A DNA stretch of 64,000 nt. Source: Macrolepiota albuminosa (lineage: Eukaryota > Basidiomycota > Agaricomycetes > Agaricales > Agaricaceae). The notes under the pieces are model-generated. The model had not been told where the DNA came from, made no database searches, and saw only the letters and a program-made list of their open reading frames with translations. The stretch covers positions 732,831-796,830 of the forward strand of contig JAMWFC010000028.1 of assembly GCA_027475525.1 (NCBI GenBank). The letters run 5' to 3'. This document shows positions 9,935 through 21,191 of this stretch, piece by piece (positions within the stretch are counted from its first letter, which is position 1; each line of letters begins with the position of its first letter). Both the position numbers and the translations under genes were made by a program.

Positions 9935-12295
9935 ATGACTGATCCTGATGATCGTCGTGCACATAGAAGTAGAAGATCTACTTCTGTGGTTATACCACTT
10001 CATTTTGGAACTGGGGATAGAGAGTCTGGGGATAGAGAGTCTGGGGATATAGGGTCTGGGGATAGAGAGTCTGGGGGAGGAGAGTCTGGGGGTATAGGGT
10101 CTGGGGGTAGAGAGTCTGGGAATATGCCTATTGCTGCTCAGGATCCATTTGCTATTGTCATTCCTCAAACTCTTTTGCCTGAAGGATGGAATGCACCTTT
10201 ACAGAATCCTATACCTAGAATGGTGCCACCTCTACCTGTTTCTACATCCAGAAGAAACAATAGGCCTAGAATGGTACCATTTCTACCTGCTCTTCCTCTT
10301 CCTATACATAGAAGAGACAATCTGCCTACTATTGCTCCACTTCCTGTGGACATTCCTGAAACTGTTCTGCCTGAAGGATGGAACACTCCTTTACAGAATC
10401 CTATGCCTATGGTGCCACCTCTACCTGCTCTGGCATTTAGAAGAGTCAGAAATGTATCTGTACAGAATTCTATGCCATTTCTGCCAGCTCCCACACTAGC
10501 AGAATTACAAGAGCAGGAAAGGCTGAGACATATGGCTATGGTTCAAGAACAACAGAGGCAACAGGAATTGGCACAAGCAGTAGTAGAGGAGCATCAAAGA
10601 GTCCTACCAGAAGATCCTAGAAATGATCCTGCTGAGGATATGGAGGAGGACTTGGAATATGTGGATCCACCTGTGCAAAATCTACCAGCACCTCCTATCC
10701 TACAAAGGGTTGATCATATTCAAGGCATAAATGCTTTGCCAAGAGGAAGACAGCCTTATATAGATGAACCCTCAGCACATTATCTTGGTCTTATGGATGT
10801 CATATGTCCACACTGTCAGGCTCTACATTGGGATGCTGAAAAGCTCACCAGCTCTACTAGACATCATACAAAATTTGGCATGTGCTGTCTGCGAGGCCAG
10901 ATTGATTTGCCTAGGCTTGCAGATGCTCCACCAGAACTGCTTGGCTTACTTCAAGGTCATCATCCTCTTTCTGATGCTTTTAAAGCATCTATTCGCCAAT
11001 ACAATGCAGCCTTTGCATTTACATCTTTGGGAGTCAAAATTGACCATGTGATTACAAATGCTCCAGGACCATACAGCTTTAGGATTAATGGAGAGCTCCA
11101 TCATCTGACAGGTGCTTTGCTTCCAACTGAAGGTGATCATCCTGTATATGCACAACTCTACTTCTACAATCACAATCAACAATTGGCTTTTCGTCAGGGA
11201 AGCAATCCTAGATTGGATCCTCAGATAATGGCCTCTTTGCAAGATATGCTTCATAGAGTCAATCCCTTTATTGGCTTATACAAGCTTGCAAAGCAGATTA
11301 TGACAGAAGTACCTGAAGGCCAACCACAAAGGCTTTCTGTTCAACTTAGGGCTGACTTTGGAGATCATCGACGCTATAACAACCCTAATGAACAGGAAGG
11401 AGTTGCTGCAATTATACCAGGAGATGGTTCTGAAGAACGATCAGATCATTGCGATATAGTCTTGCATCTGCATGGAGGCCAATTGAAGCAAATCAGCCAT
11501 CTACATCCCTATTACACTCCTCTGCATTACACTATCATATTTCCAACTGGAGAACCTGGATTTCACACCGATATTCAATCTCAATTTGGACCAGCAGGAG
11601 AACAAAGAGCCAAAAAAGTTAGCCAAACTGCATATTATGCATATAGGCTGCAGCAAAGGGCTTTGGAAGCTAATGCTGCATTGCTTTGGAGTGGCAGACT
11701 GTTCCAGCAATATGTTGTGGATGCATGGGCATCAACTGAGCAGAACAAGCTCAATTGGGTCCGACACAATCAAAAGAAGATTAGGGCTGAAGTCTATCAA
11801 GGAGTGGTTGATGCAGCAGCTGGAGATGAAGACTTATGCAGGCAAGGCCGACGTGTGGTCCTCCCCTCTTCACATGTTGGAAGTGAACGACATATGCAGC
11901 AACTATTCCAGGACTCTATGGCTATTTGCAGGCATTTCCACAAACCAGATCTCTTCATCACTATGACTGCCAATCCAAAGTGGCCAGAAATTGAAGAGGC
12001 TCTGTTGAAGGAACCTATGGTTAATGGAAAGAGGCAAACAGCTTCTGACCGTCCAGATATTGTTGCCAGAGTATTTGAACTCAAGAAGAATGCTCTTTTG
12101 AAGGACATAAAAGATGGTCTATTTGGAAAATGTGTGGCATCTGTCCATACCATTGAATTTCAAAAGAGGGGACTTCCACATATACATATCTTGATCTTTT
12201 TCCATCATCACGACAAGATCAAAGATGCAGCTCATATGGACACTATTGTTTCTGCTCAAATTCCTGATCCAGTGACTCAGCCTCAATTGTATCAG
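9935..12295 (+). CDS. Helitron Rep, N-terminal exon with HUH motif
   Basis: First clear exon of the Helitron replication initiator, which nicks and joins single-stranded DNA. The first ATG is at 9935. The reading is open upstream to a TTTAG acceptor near 9845, so an additional 5' exon is likely. The N-terminus has a Gly/Arg/Glu/Ser repeat (10011-10120) and duplicated LPEGWN and MVPPLP segments. Next come the Helitron N-terminal cysteine motif (CPHCQALHW and FGMCC, about 10806-10890) and the HUH nuclease motif RGLPHIHIL near residue 748. The exon ends at a GT donor, 12296; the intron runs to 12345 with TTAG and a CTGAC branch site. Confidence 0.9.
10011..10120 (+). repeat. Coding minisatellite in Rep N-terminus
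   Basis: Repeats of a 15-bp unit around GATAGAGAGTCTGGG encode GDRES-type repeats. All stay in frame, so the array is compatible with translation. Confidence 0.85.
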
Positions 12296-12789
12296 GTATT
12301 GGCTTTGCTTGAATTATCAATGCAGTGACTGACCTTTGTTATTAGGTTGTTACTATCAATATGGTTCATGGTCCATGTGGAGCAGATTTTCCCAATGCCA
12401 AGTGCATGGTAGATGGCAAATGTTCCAAGAGATATCCCAAGGAATTTCAAGAGGCTACACAGTATGGTGATGATGGCTATCCCCAATATGCCAGACCTAA
12501 CAATGGCCGCTTTTTTGAAAAGCATGGTCGTCGTTATGACAATCGTAATGTTGTCTCATACAATCCATATCTCTCAGCCAAATTCCAATGTCATATCAAT
12601 GTGGAAGTCTGTGCTTCAGTGGATGCAATCAAATACATTCACAAGTACATCTACAAGGGCCATGATAGGACAACTTTGGAGATTGCTAGGGAGGAGAGGG
12701 ATGAAATCAAGGAACACTTGGATGCCAGATACATTTCTGCTCCTGAGGCTTGCTGGCACATCTTTGAATTCAACATGCATGCTGAATAT

Positions 12790-12943
12790 CCTTCAGTGTA
12801 CAGATTGCCTGTGCACTTGGAAAACCAGCATGAAGTCTATTTCCCAGATGATGAACCAATACAGATCCTTCAGTGTACAGATTGCCTGTGCACTTGGAAA
12901 ACCAGCATGAAGTCTATTTCCCAGATGATGAACCAATACAGAT
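12790..12943. repeat. 77-bp two-copy exact tandem duplication (4 of 15)
   Basis: Copies at 12790-12866 and 12867-12943. It breaks the Rep frame. Confidence 0.98.
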
Positions 12944-13455
12944 GGTGGCTGCTAGACCTAATGCAGACAAGACTGCACTCACAGCTTGGTTTGAAGCCAA
13001 TACCAGGTTTCTCAATAATAACACCACTTATCAGAACTTTCCAACCAAGTTTGTTTATGAAGCATCTAAACGGAGTTGGAAGGAGAGGCAGAGAGGGACA
13101 GCAATTGGAAGGATGTATTTTGCTTCACCAAGACAGGGAGAAAGGTTCTATCTCAGGATGCTCTTGACTGTTGTAACCAATGCAACTTCATGGGCTGATC
13201 TCAGAACAGTCAATGGCCATATCTATCCCACTTATTAAGAAGCATGCAAGGCTCTAGGTCTTTTGGAGGATGATGCAGAATGGAGGCAGTGTCTCACTGA
13301 AGCTGCTCCAATTCAACTAGGATCAGCTCTCAGGCAGCTGTTTTGCACTATTCTATTCCACTGTGCTCCTGCCACTCCTGAGGCTCTATGGGACAAATTC
13401 AAACATTCTATCTGTGATGATCTTCAACACAGATTGGAACATACTAGGCAATACA

Positions 13456-13609
13456 GGGACCGAGTCTTTACCAATGAGGATGTCTATGACTATGGCCTTT
13501 ATCTCATCAATGACACTTTGATGAATTTTGGAGGGACCGAGTCTTTACCAATGAGGATGTCTATGACTATGGCCTTTATCTCATCAATGACACTTTGATG
13601 AATTTTGAA
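13456..13609. repeat. 77-bp tandem duplication, one mismatch (5 of 15)
   Basis: Copies at 13456-13532 and 13533-13609, with one difference next to the junction. It breaks the Rep frame. Confidence 0.95.
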
Positions 13610-13721
13610 AAAACTCTGAAAGACTTTCCCAACATGCTAGAGGCTCAACAGAATTGGAATATAGTTTCAGGTAATTGGCATTTGCATAAAAGATTGACTT
13701 GAACACTGATCATTCTTCTAG

Positions 13722-14548
13722 GCAACAGGCTTTTAGAAGATGAAACCAATTATGATGTTGAGGAGCTCAAGCAAAGAGTGGAGAGTAACAAGGCCAAGTT
13801 CAATGTGGAACAACTGGAGACTTTCAATGCTGTCATAAACTCAGTGAACAACAATTTGGGCAGGATGCTATTCATTCACAGTGCTGGAGGATGTGGCAAA
13901 ACCTTTGTCTGCAATACTCTGGCTGCTGCAGTTCGTTCCAATGGAGATGTGGCATTATGTGTAGCATCATCTGGCATTGCTGCTTTATTGTTGGAAGGGG
14001 GTAGGACAGCTCATTCAAGATTCAAAATTCCCATTCCTGCTCTTGACACATCCATTGCCAATATCAAGAGAGGAACTCAGTTATCACAGCTCATACTTCG
14101 CACCAAAGTTGTCATTTGGGATGAAGTTCCAATGCAACACAAAAATGCCATTGACTCTGTCGATCGTGGCTTCAGAGACATCTTCAATAATGACATTTCC
14201 TTTGGTGGAGTCACTGTGGTTTTTGGAGGGGACTTTAGGCAAACTCTTCCAGTGGTTCCACATGGACTCAGGCAGCAGATGATTGCTGCTTCACTCAAAA
14301 GAGGCCGACTTTGGGATAATATTCAAGTCCATTACTTGGTCCAAAATATGCAGTTGGAGCAGACTGTAGACAATATTGCTCATGCAGCTTGGTTGTTGGA
14401 TGTTGGTGCAGGGAAAAATCTAGGACCTGGAGAAACAGTTAAACTGCCTGAAAGGATGATCTGTGATGACAATTCTATCACTGGATTGATTTCTTCCACA
14501 TATCCTGATATTGGTCATCCTCAAAATGATCAGTATTACCTAGACCGG
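13722..14548 (+). pseudogene. Helitron PIF1-like helicase, N-terminal half
   Basis: Fused downstream of Rep, as is normal in Helitrons; the helicase unwinds DNA during rolling-circle transposition. Visible motifs are Walker A AGGCGKT (about 13880), ASSGIAALLL, TAHSRFKIP, Walker B IWDEVPMQHK (about 14118) and GGDFRQTLPVVPHG. The frame is cut at LDR by a solo LTR inserted at 14549 and resumes at 15599 with TILSGKNSDIEEIN. Confidence 0.92.
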
Positions 14549-15598
14549 TGATGACGCCAACTGTAGTTGGGTGCGCTGGACGTATACGCAGTACAACACC
14601 GTCTCCAGTGCTTGGTGTGCGTAGTTGTGAGGAGTCCTGACAGGGTCCCGGTGTGCTCGAGTGGAGGTAGTAAAACGATGCGCTAGATTATAGCGCTTCG
14701 GGGGCTACCTGGCAGACGGTAAGCGTCGTAGTTTAGGCAAAGATATTGAAGAAAAGATGAATAGCGCAGCGTATTGTGCCCATAGGTGGCACCGTAAACG
14801 ATGAAGACGAGATAGACAAGGCTAGCGCCCGACTTAGTGACAAAGTCAAAGGAAGCTAGCGCGAGTTGAACGCTAAGTGTAACTATGTGTTCGAGGGGTT
14901 ACGATTCGTTGTTATATACATGTAAAGTAGCTATTTTATATACTATGCGCTACCGTGTTTGTCCAGATACAAGTCTACCTGCGGCGCTACCTCCTAGCGC
15001 CTCTCCTCATAGTTTCCTCTAATGGCAACCTGTCAACGGCAACCTTTTGCACATGGATGACGGCAACCAGCGGCGACTCTATATTGGCTTAGAATTGTAT
15101 GAGTCTGCTCACTTTTATTCTAACTCCAATTGGCCAGGCTGTTTCGGGGTATGGTCAGAAAATCCTCGACAGACGCCGTGAGCGCTAGTGTCAGCGCTAC
15201 TCATTGTATTAGTTCCTGACAGGTCCAGATGTCGGATTTAAGTATATCCAGTGCCGCCGTCATTGATCCTTTTAGACTTCTGATTGAAGTGCCTCATCAA
15301 ATGGCAGCGCCTGCTGCTGGCTCTTTCTGGAAGTGATCGGGATTTAGTTAGAGTCCTCTCCTGCCGTCGTGTTAGCGCTATACGTTATGGGCCTCCTTCG
15401 TCCTTGGGATAGGTGAATGGAGTGTGCTGAAAGCTGGGTAGCTAGTGGTTAGGATAAATGTCTAAATCCTGTAGTCGGTTGCCAGAGCTAGAGCTGCTCT
15501 ATATTTCCAACTGGTCGCTAGAGCCCTCAGTACGTCAAGTGTTGGTTGGCCTATAATGTCCCTTGATGCGCTCAGTCCGAGTAGAAGCCTATCACCGG
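14545..15598 (+). mobile_element. Solo gypsy LTR (A/B family) inside helicase gene
   Basis: The LTR itself is 14549-15594 (1046 bp, TGATGACGCC to GCCTATCA), flanked by 4-bp CCGG target duplications. It is close to the 1071-bp left LTR of element B, with a 24-bp internal deletion and few CpG losses. A solo LTR results from LTR-LTR recombination after insertion. The helicase codons on either side join cleanly when the LTR and one CCGG are ignored. Confidence 0.95.
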
Positions 15599-16246
15599 AC
15601 TATTCTCTCTGGCAAGAACTCGGATATAGAGGAGATCAATGCAGAAGTTCTAGAGAGGTATCCAGAGGAAGAAAGGATCTTACAGAGTGCAGATTCTGTT
15701 CTCTCTGATAACAGGAATCCTGATGGCCTTGCATTATATCCTGTGGAATATCTCAACTCTTTGAAAGCCAGTAATTTGCTTTTGGCTAAACTGGCTTTGA
15801 AGATTGAAGTTCCTGTCATGCTTCTCAGGAATCTGGACACAACCAAAGGACTTTGCAATGGAACAAGAATGATTATCACTCACATCAGCACTAGAGTTCT
15901 CAGATGTCGTATTATCAGTGGAGATGCCAAGTTTGCAGGTTCAACTGTTTTGATTCCAAGGATCAATCTAGATGCCTCTGAAGAGGATTTGCCCATACCA
16001 TTACACAGGAGACAGTTTCCAATTCGATTGGCCTTTGCTATGACTATCAACAAGTCTCAAGGGCAATCAGTCAAGCATGTTGGATTGGACCTTCGATCAC
16101 CGGTTTTTACACATGGCCAACTCTATGTTGCACTTTCTCGATGCACATCAGGAGATCGTATCAAGGTGATTTTGTCAGAAGAAAATACATCAAGAGCGAC
16201 TGCAAATATTGTGTATCAAGAAGTTCTTAATGGTTTACAAATGTAA
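15599..16246 (+). pseudogene. Helitron PIF1-like helicase, C-terminal half
   Basis: Continues the helicase after the solo LTR. It contains PVMLLRNLDTTKGLCNGTR and the final motif FAMTINKSQGQS with YVALSRCTSGDRI, characteristic of PIF1/RecD2-type helicases. It ends at a TAA at 16244-16246. This part is open and not decayed, so the solo LTR is the main lesion in the helicase. Confidence 0.93.
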
Positions 16247-16559
16247 GTGTGATTGTTAATTATATACTTATTACTAACTTTATATTTTAGCATCTAACTT
16301 GATACTGTACATATAACTTGGAATTGTAGCATTATTTTTTGGGTTTACAAATGTGAGTATGATTGTTAATTACCTACTTATTACTAACTTTTATATTTTA
16401 GCATCTAACTTGATATTTGTTGATACTGTACTAATAGAATATATATAACTTGGAATTGTAACATCATTTCTTGATAAATGTGAACTTTCTATTCTTTAAC
16501 AACATATGCTTGAACCAGTAAGACATAATGAAAGTAAGTCATGATAGAAGTTGAGTTAT
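16247..16559. other. Helitron 3' untranslated region
   Basis: AT-rich DNA with a diverged direct repeat of about 110 bp around TTGTTAATTA and TTATTACTAACTT (16250-16470). No coding potential is seen. Confidence 0.5.
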
Positions 16560-16713
16560 GAATATACATATTTGGAACCCCTAACCGAACGAAGTGAGGT
16601 TGGGGTGAAGGCTGAGTTACTTATATACATATTTGGGAATATACATATTTGGAACCCCTAACCGAACGAAGTGAGGTTGGGGTGAAGGCTGAGTTACTTA
16701 TATACATATTTGG
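16560..16713. repeat. 77-bp two-copy exact tandem duplication (6 of 15)
   Basis: Copies at 16560-16636 and 16637-16713, in the Helitron 3' region. Confidence 0.97.
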
Positions 16714-16764
16714 AGCCCTAACTGAACAAAGTGAGGTTGGGGTGGAGGCTAAGTTACTTATACA

Positions 16765-16918
16765 TACTTGGAGCCCTAACCAAACGAAGTGAGGTTAGGG
16801 TGGAGGCTTAGTTGGGGGGGGTTTGGGGGCGAAGCCCCCAATACTTGGAGCCCTAACCAAACGAAGTGAGGTTAGGGTGGAGGCTTAGTTGGGGGGGGTT
16901 TGGGGGCGAAGCCCCCAA
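16765..16918. repeat. 77-bp two-copy exact tandem duplication (7 of 15)
   Basis: Copies at 16765-16841 and 16842-16918. It covers a GGGGGCGAAGCCCCC hairpin near the Helitron 3' end. Confidence 0.97.
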
Positions 16919-17081
16919 CGAGCTACAAAAAATGCTGAGGCCTTAACCAAACAAAGTGAGGTTGAGGCTGGGAATGAGCACTGAGTTGTGAAATGCCAAG
17001 GCTTAGTTGGGGGAGGGATTTGGGGGTGAAGCCCCCAATGAGCTATGAAATTCGTGCCAAAGGCACAAATTGTAGCTCGTC

Positions 17082-17554
17082 TCTATATAATGCTATGACG
17101 CCTGGGAAAAACTAATGCTGACCAAGGCTGACCAAGAACCTTCCTTTTAGGGTAATAACATAAGAGTTGGCTCATTTCATTAGAAATGCTTAGAAAATTC
17201 AGATAAAATCACTGAAAAATTAGAAAAAATTTGAGGCCTACTGATACACTGACTTGAGTTTTTCTGAGATTTATAAATGCTTAAAAAAATCTGAAAAATT
17301 CAAGAAAAATTCAATTTAGCTTACAATAATGCTCTGAGAGTTGAGGCAAACTGGGATTGAGCATTGAGTTGCGATTACCAAGGCCTTAAACCAAACAAAG
17401 TGAGGTTGAGGCTGGGATTGAGCATTGAGTTGTGATTACCGAGGCCTTAAACTGAACAAAGTGAGGTTAGAGTGGAGGCTTAGTTGGGGGGGGTTTGGGG
17501 GCAAAGCCTCCAACAAGCTATAAAATTTGTTCTGAAGGCATGAATTGTAGCTCG
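17082..17554 (+). mobile_element. Non-autonomous Helitron H3
   Basis: Begins TCTATATAATGC with GACGCCTGGGAA a few bases on, directly after the end of H2, and ends in GTAGCTCG at 17554. It has the same 61-bp-type repeats and terminal hairpin as H1 but more C-to-T changes. It encodes nothing. After it, TCAAAA (17555-17560) matches TCAAAA at 8118-8123 at the other edge of the array; this may be a short target duplication or chance. Confidence 0.65.
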
Positions 17555-17632
17555 TCAAAACTGATGGAGCAATAGCCATTTGAAAATATTCACTCATTGG
17601 AACAGTTTTTTGAGCATCTCTAATTTTAGTAT

Positions 17633-18727
17633 CTAGTACTTTGTATGTCCTCCATTTACCTTGATAACTGCTTGAATCCTTCTAGGCATGCTTTCTATTA
17701 GTCTTTGGCATACCTCTGGTGGTATTTCATCCCACTCCTTTGCAACCCTCCTATAATTCATGCATACTATGAGATGGTGTTTCATACTGCCTATGTTGCT
17801 CCTTGAGGTACTCTCAGAGATGTTCAATAGGGTTGAGATCAGGGGATTGAGCTGGCCACCAAAGGACATCAAAGTTGTTGTCCTCAAACCACTTGTCAGC
17901 CCTCTTGGAGTTGTGTTTGGGGTCATTGTCCTGTTGAAAGTAGCAGGCACCCTCCTCCATCTCCAACTTCTCAAAGCTCTTTTTTGTTCTATAATCCAAA
18001 ATTTCACAGTACTGCTTTGCATTCATGATCCCCACCACCTCTATAAGCTTTTCTACCCCATTGCAACCTATACAGCCCCATACCATGAGATTATTCTCTC
18101 CTCCATGCTTCACAGTAGATGTAGTTGTTCAGTCTAAAATGCCTTCTCCTTGTAGCTTCCACATATACTGCTTTCCATCTGACCCAATCCTGTTAATCTT
18201 TGTTTTATCTGTCCACAACATCCTTTTCCAGTCCTCTATAGTCCAGTTCTGATGCTCCTGAGCCTATTTAAGCTGTAGTTGTCAATGTCTAGCTTTGAGC
18301 ATAGGAACTTTTCTCTTGGTAGCAGACTGAGCTCCTGAGCCTATTTAAGCTGTAGTTGTCAATGTCTAGCTTTGAGCATAGGAACTTTTCTCTTGGTAGC
18401 AGACTGATACCCCTCCTCCTTCAACACATTCTGAACAGTCTGAGAAGAGACAGGGTTGGAAATGATGTTGTTGATAAAATTGGTGGCCTGGACAGCTGTA
18501 TCAAGTCTCCCAGTTGAGATTTGGTGAACAATAGTCTGTTTATTGTGTGGAGTAAGCTTAGCAGGATGGCCTTTAGAATAGTTTTTCTTGTCTATTTCCA
18601 ACTCTCTACTGATTCTTCCAATAGTAGACTTCTCTGGACCAGTTTTGGCCTCAATCTAGTGCAGAGAATACCCTTCAGCAAGAAGAGAAGCAATAACAGA
18701 GTATTGTACAGGAGGAGTAACTTTCAT
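17633..18727 (-). pseudogene. Tc1/mariner transposase 1, decayed
   Basis: DDE transposase that would cut and paste the element at TA sites. The ATG is at 18727. The N-terminal helix-turn-helix region runs through RELEIDKKNYSKG and VSSQTVQNVLKEEGY; the catalytic core has WTDKTKI (first D), QQDNDPKHNS (second D) and WPAQSPDLNPIEHL (D and E). Lesions: TAG at a glutamine position near the N-terminus, TGA and TAG after MLKARH, a stop before the TVKHGG segment, a frame change just after IEHL, and the duplicated stretch 18254-18407. Most stops fit C-to-T change. Confidence 0.92.
18254..18407. repeat. 77-bp two-copy exact tandem duplication (8 of 15)
   Basis: Copies at 18254-18330 and 18331-18407, inside transposase 1. 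Confidence 0.97.
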
Positions 18728-18864
18728 GATAGTGGTTGAAGGCCAAGATGTGGTTCAACCATCTTGAACCACTTCCAAATATATCTAAACATGGTCATAT
18801 GACTTTGTCTGTATTCCCACATGCAACTTACTCCTTGGTTCTGACTAAAACAGAAATAAACCTG

Positions 18865-19087
18865 AAAAATTAGAGATGCTCAAAAAACTGTTCCAATGAG
18901 TGAATATTTTAAAATGACTATTGCTCCATCAGTTTTGATCCAAATTACATAGGTTTAGGTTTATTCTGTAGCTATAATTCCATAGTAGTCTACATAATTT
19001 AATCAGGATTTTAGGTACTTTCTATCCTTCATGCCAATGCCATCTTTTAAAAAGTATAAAACATTGGGACAGTTTTTTGAGCCACTG
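18865..19087 (-). repeat. Tc1 element 1, right inverted repeat
   Basis: About 223 bp, with CAGTTTTTTGAG-type tips at both ends of the repeat in opposite orientation. Flanked by TA at 19088. Confidence 0.88.
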
Positions 19088-19089
19088 TA

Positions 19090-19912
19090 CATCTTACTAT
19101 GGCATCCTAGTTGTTTCCAAACTTGATGATGTATTGCTTGCATAGTTATACACCTCCTTGAAATCCATCACCTGCGCATTATTGTAATCATGCCCAGGGA
19201 AAAGTGCATGGAAAACCAGTTGAGTGAATGTCTGCAAGATAGTGAGTGTGTCTTTCAGTGTCTGAAGTTCATCGAGCCCACCATGGCAAGGAAATGGTTA
19301 TCAATGATAAGAACTTGGAAAGGCCAAAGTGTGAGCCCAATGTAATGGAAAAGGGATGATCTGTCTTATTTGATTGAGGCACAAATAATGTCCTTGCTGA
19401 TAGTATGATATGAGCATTTTTTAATTCCTCCTATAACTACTTCTCTTTGTTGATATCTATGTATGTATAGCATCTCATCATCATCAACAAAGTGATTTTT
19501 TTTGGGGGCCACTTAATCCATAACCACCATGTGCTCTGCTAATTTCAGTAGCCACAGCTGTGCCTAACAGGCCCTCTGCATTATATCCTGCTCTAATCAA
19601 GATGAGCCTCATAGGCTTCAAGGCCCCCTCTATATGCTCACACCAAGTGGTTGTGTACTGTGCACTGTGCTGCTATGCCAGTAAGCCAAGTCCCTCAAAT
19701 AGGTTACAGGCTCTAGACTCAGTGAAACTGAATATCAGTCATATATGAACTTTCTCTTTCCTTTCCTTTTCAGAGATATGTTGACAGCAACAGTGACGTT
19801 GCATTCAAGCCACACCCTTGATAGATTTCCAACCACTCATCTGATGTGCTCAAGCAAATGCCTATAGATTGAAACCCTAACTGCTTGCTCACTAAGACTG
19901 AACCAAGCCATA
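19090..19912. other. Unassigned spacer between Tc1 elements
   Basis: About 820 bp with only short frames and no recognisable domain. I see nothing supportable. Confidence 0.4.
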
Positions 19913-20091
19913 CACTGGCTCAAAAAACTGCCCCAATGTTTGGCCTTTTTAGAAAAATTCACATGATGTGCAACAATTACCTAGGCAAAAAATTGTAAAA
20001 GATCACATGACATACATCTGCATCCTGGCTTTATAATGATGTATAGATCATGTGATTTGGACAAGAACTTGCTGATTAATAAATCAAACAA

Positions 20092-20245
20092 AATATTCAA
20101 TCATTGGGGCAGTTTTTTGACCCACTCTAATTTACTCTAATTTTCATATCTAGTACTTGGTATGGCCTAATATTCAATCATTGGGGCAGTTTTTTGACCC
20201 ACTCTAATTTACTCTAATTTTCATATCTAGTACTTGGTATGGCCT
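20092..20245. repeat. 77-bp two-copy exact tandem duplication (9 of 15)
   Basis: Copies at 20092-20168 and 20169-20245, at the inner edge of the left inverted repeat. Confidence 0.97.
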
Positions 20246-20288
20246 TCATTTGCCTTTATAACTGCTTTGATCCTTCAAGGCATGCTCT

Positions 20289-21191
20289 CTATGAGGCTTT
20301 GGCATACTTCTGATGGTATTTCATTCCACTTCTTGACCACTCTCTCCCACAACTCATGCACTCCTTTAGGGGGAACCTCATATGGGATTTGGCAGGCCAG
20401 GATATAACAATGATATTATTATCAGAAAACCAGGTTGTTGCCCGTTTGGAGGTGTGTTTTGAGTCATTGTCCTGCTGAAAATATTGTCCTTCCTCCTCTA
20501 TTTCCAACTTCTCAAAGCTTTCCACCACTCTCTCATCCAAAATCTCACAATACTGTGCAGCATCCATTGTTCTCTGGACTTCTATGAGCTTCCCTACTCC
20601 ATTCCAACCCATGCAGCTCCATACCATTAAATTGTTTTCTCTTCCATGCTTGACAGTTGGTGTAATGATATGGTCAGATAGTGATTTTCCTGGAATTTTC
20701 CACACATATACCTTCCCATCTGATCCAGTCTGATTAATCTTTGTCTCATCACTCCACAAAACCCTTTTCCAATCCTTCACTGTCCAGCTTTCATGATACT
20801 GAGCAAACTTGAGCCAGTTTGCACGATGAGCAACATTGAGCATAGGAACTTTCTTCTTTGTTGCTGAGCAAAAACCTGCCTCCTCCAATGCATTCCTGAC
20901 TGTCTGAGAATTGACAGGACTGGAGATGACAGAATTAATGAACTGTGTAGCTTGAACAGCATTATTCAGCTTCCCAGTAGTAATTTGATGGATAATAAAC
21001 TATTTGTCACATGCTGTAAGCTTGGAAGGATGACCTCCAGGATGATTCTCTTTGTTGCTCTCCAGTTCTTTGCTGATCCTCTCCACAGTGCCCTTTCTCA
21101 GGCCAGTTTTTGCTTGAATTTGATGCTGAGGATACCCCTCATTGAGAAGAAAGCAACAGAAGAGCGATTGGCAGCAGAAACAGGGTTGCAT
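20289..21191 (-). pseudogene. Tc1/mariner transposase 2, missing catalytic E
   Basis: The best-preserved part reads TVKDWKRVLWSDETKINQ (first D), TVKHGRENNLMVWSCMGWNG and QQDNDSKHTS (second D). A stop interrupts the helix-turn-helix region (after LTACDK, near 20999). After ISWPAKS the expected DLNPIEHLW block is absent; the reading jumps to a later conserved region, so an internal deletion removed the third catalytic residue. The extreme N-terminus (Cys-rich in the open frame) looks shifted relative to transposase 1, so the true start is uncertain. Confidence 0.9.

Larger units (their letters stand above)
12346..13670 (+). pseudogene. Helitron Rep, C-terminal exon with catalytic tyrosine motif
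   Basis: Continues Rep after the intron (VHGPCG, CMVDGKCSKRYPK) and includes the two-tyrosine motif KYIHKYIYKGHD. Two 77-bp duplications (12790-12943 and 13456-13609) shift the frame; ignoring the second copy of each rejoins the neighbouring frames exactly. One lesion remains: an in-frame TAA at 13236-13238, where related proteins continue. The exon ends at 13670 with a GT donor; the intron is 13671-13721 (51 bp, ends CTAG). Confidence 0.87.
8942..17079 (+). mobile_element. Helitron H2 with Rep/helicase gene (inactive)
   Basis: Begins TCTATAATATATGGGACG directly after the end of H1 and ends in the hairpin and GTAGCTCG just before H3. It carries an intron-containing Rep/PIF1 helicase gene, interrupted by a premature stop and by a solo gypsy LTR. 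The 5' region (9050-9845) is AT-rich with imperfect repeats built on TTACAACAAAGTAAGT. Removing the LTR and five 77-bp duplications leaves about 6.7 kb, a normal size for an autonomous fungal Helitron. Confidence 0.85.
7988..19087 (-). mobile_element. Tc1/mariner element 1, split by a Helitron array
   Basis: The element is bounded by TA dinucleotides (7986-7987 and 19088-19089) and by long inverted repeats that start with TGGTGGCTC on the left and CAGTGGCTC on the right (read inward). The left repeat runs 7988-8123, is interrupted by about 9.4 kb of Helitrons, and resumes at about 17555. The right repeat is about 18865-19087. Without the insertion and one 77-bp artefact the element is close to 1.6 kb, the normal Tc1 size. 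The transposase is decayed, so this copy is not autonomous. Confidence 0.88.
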
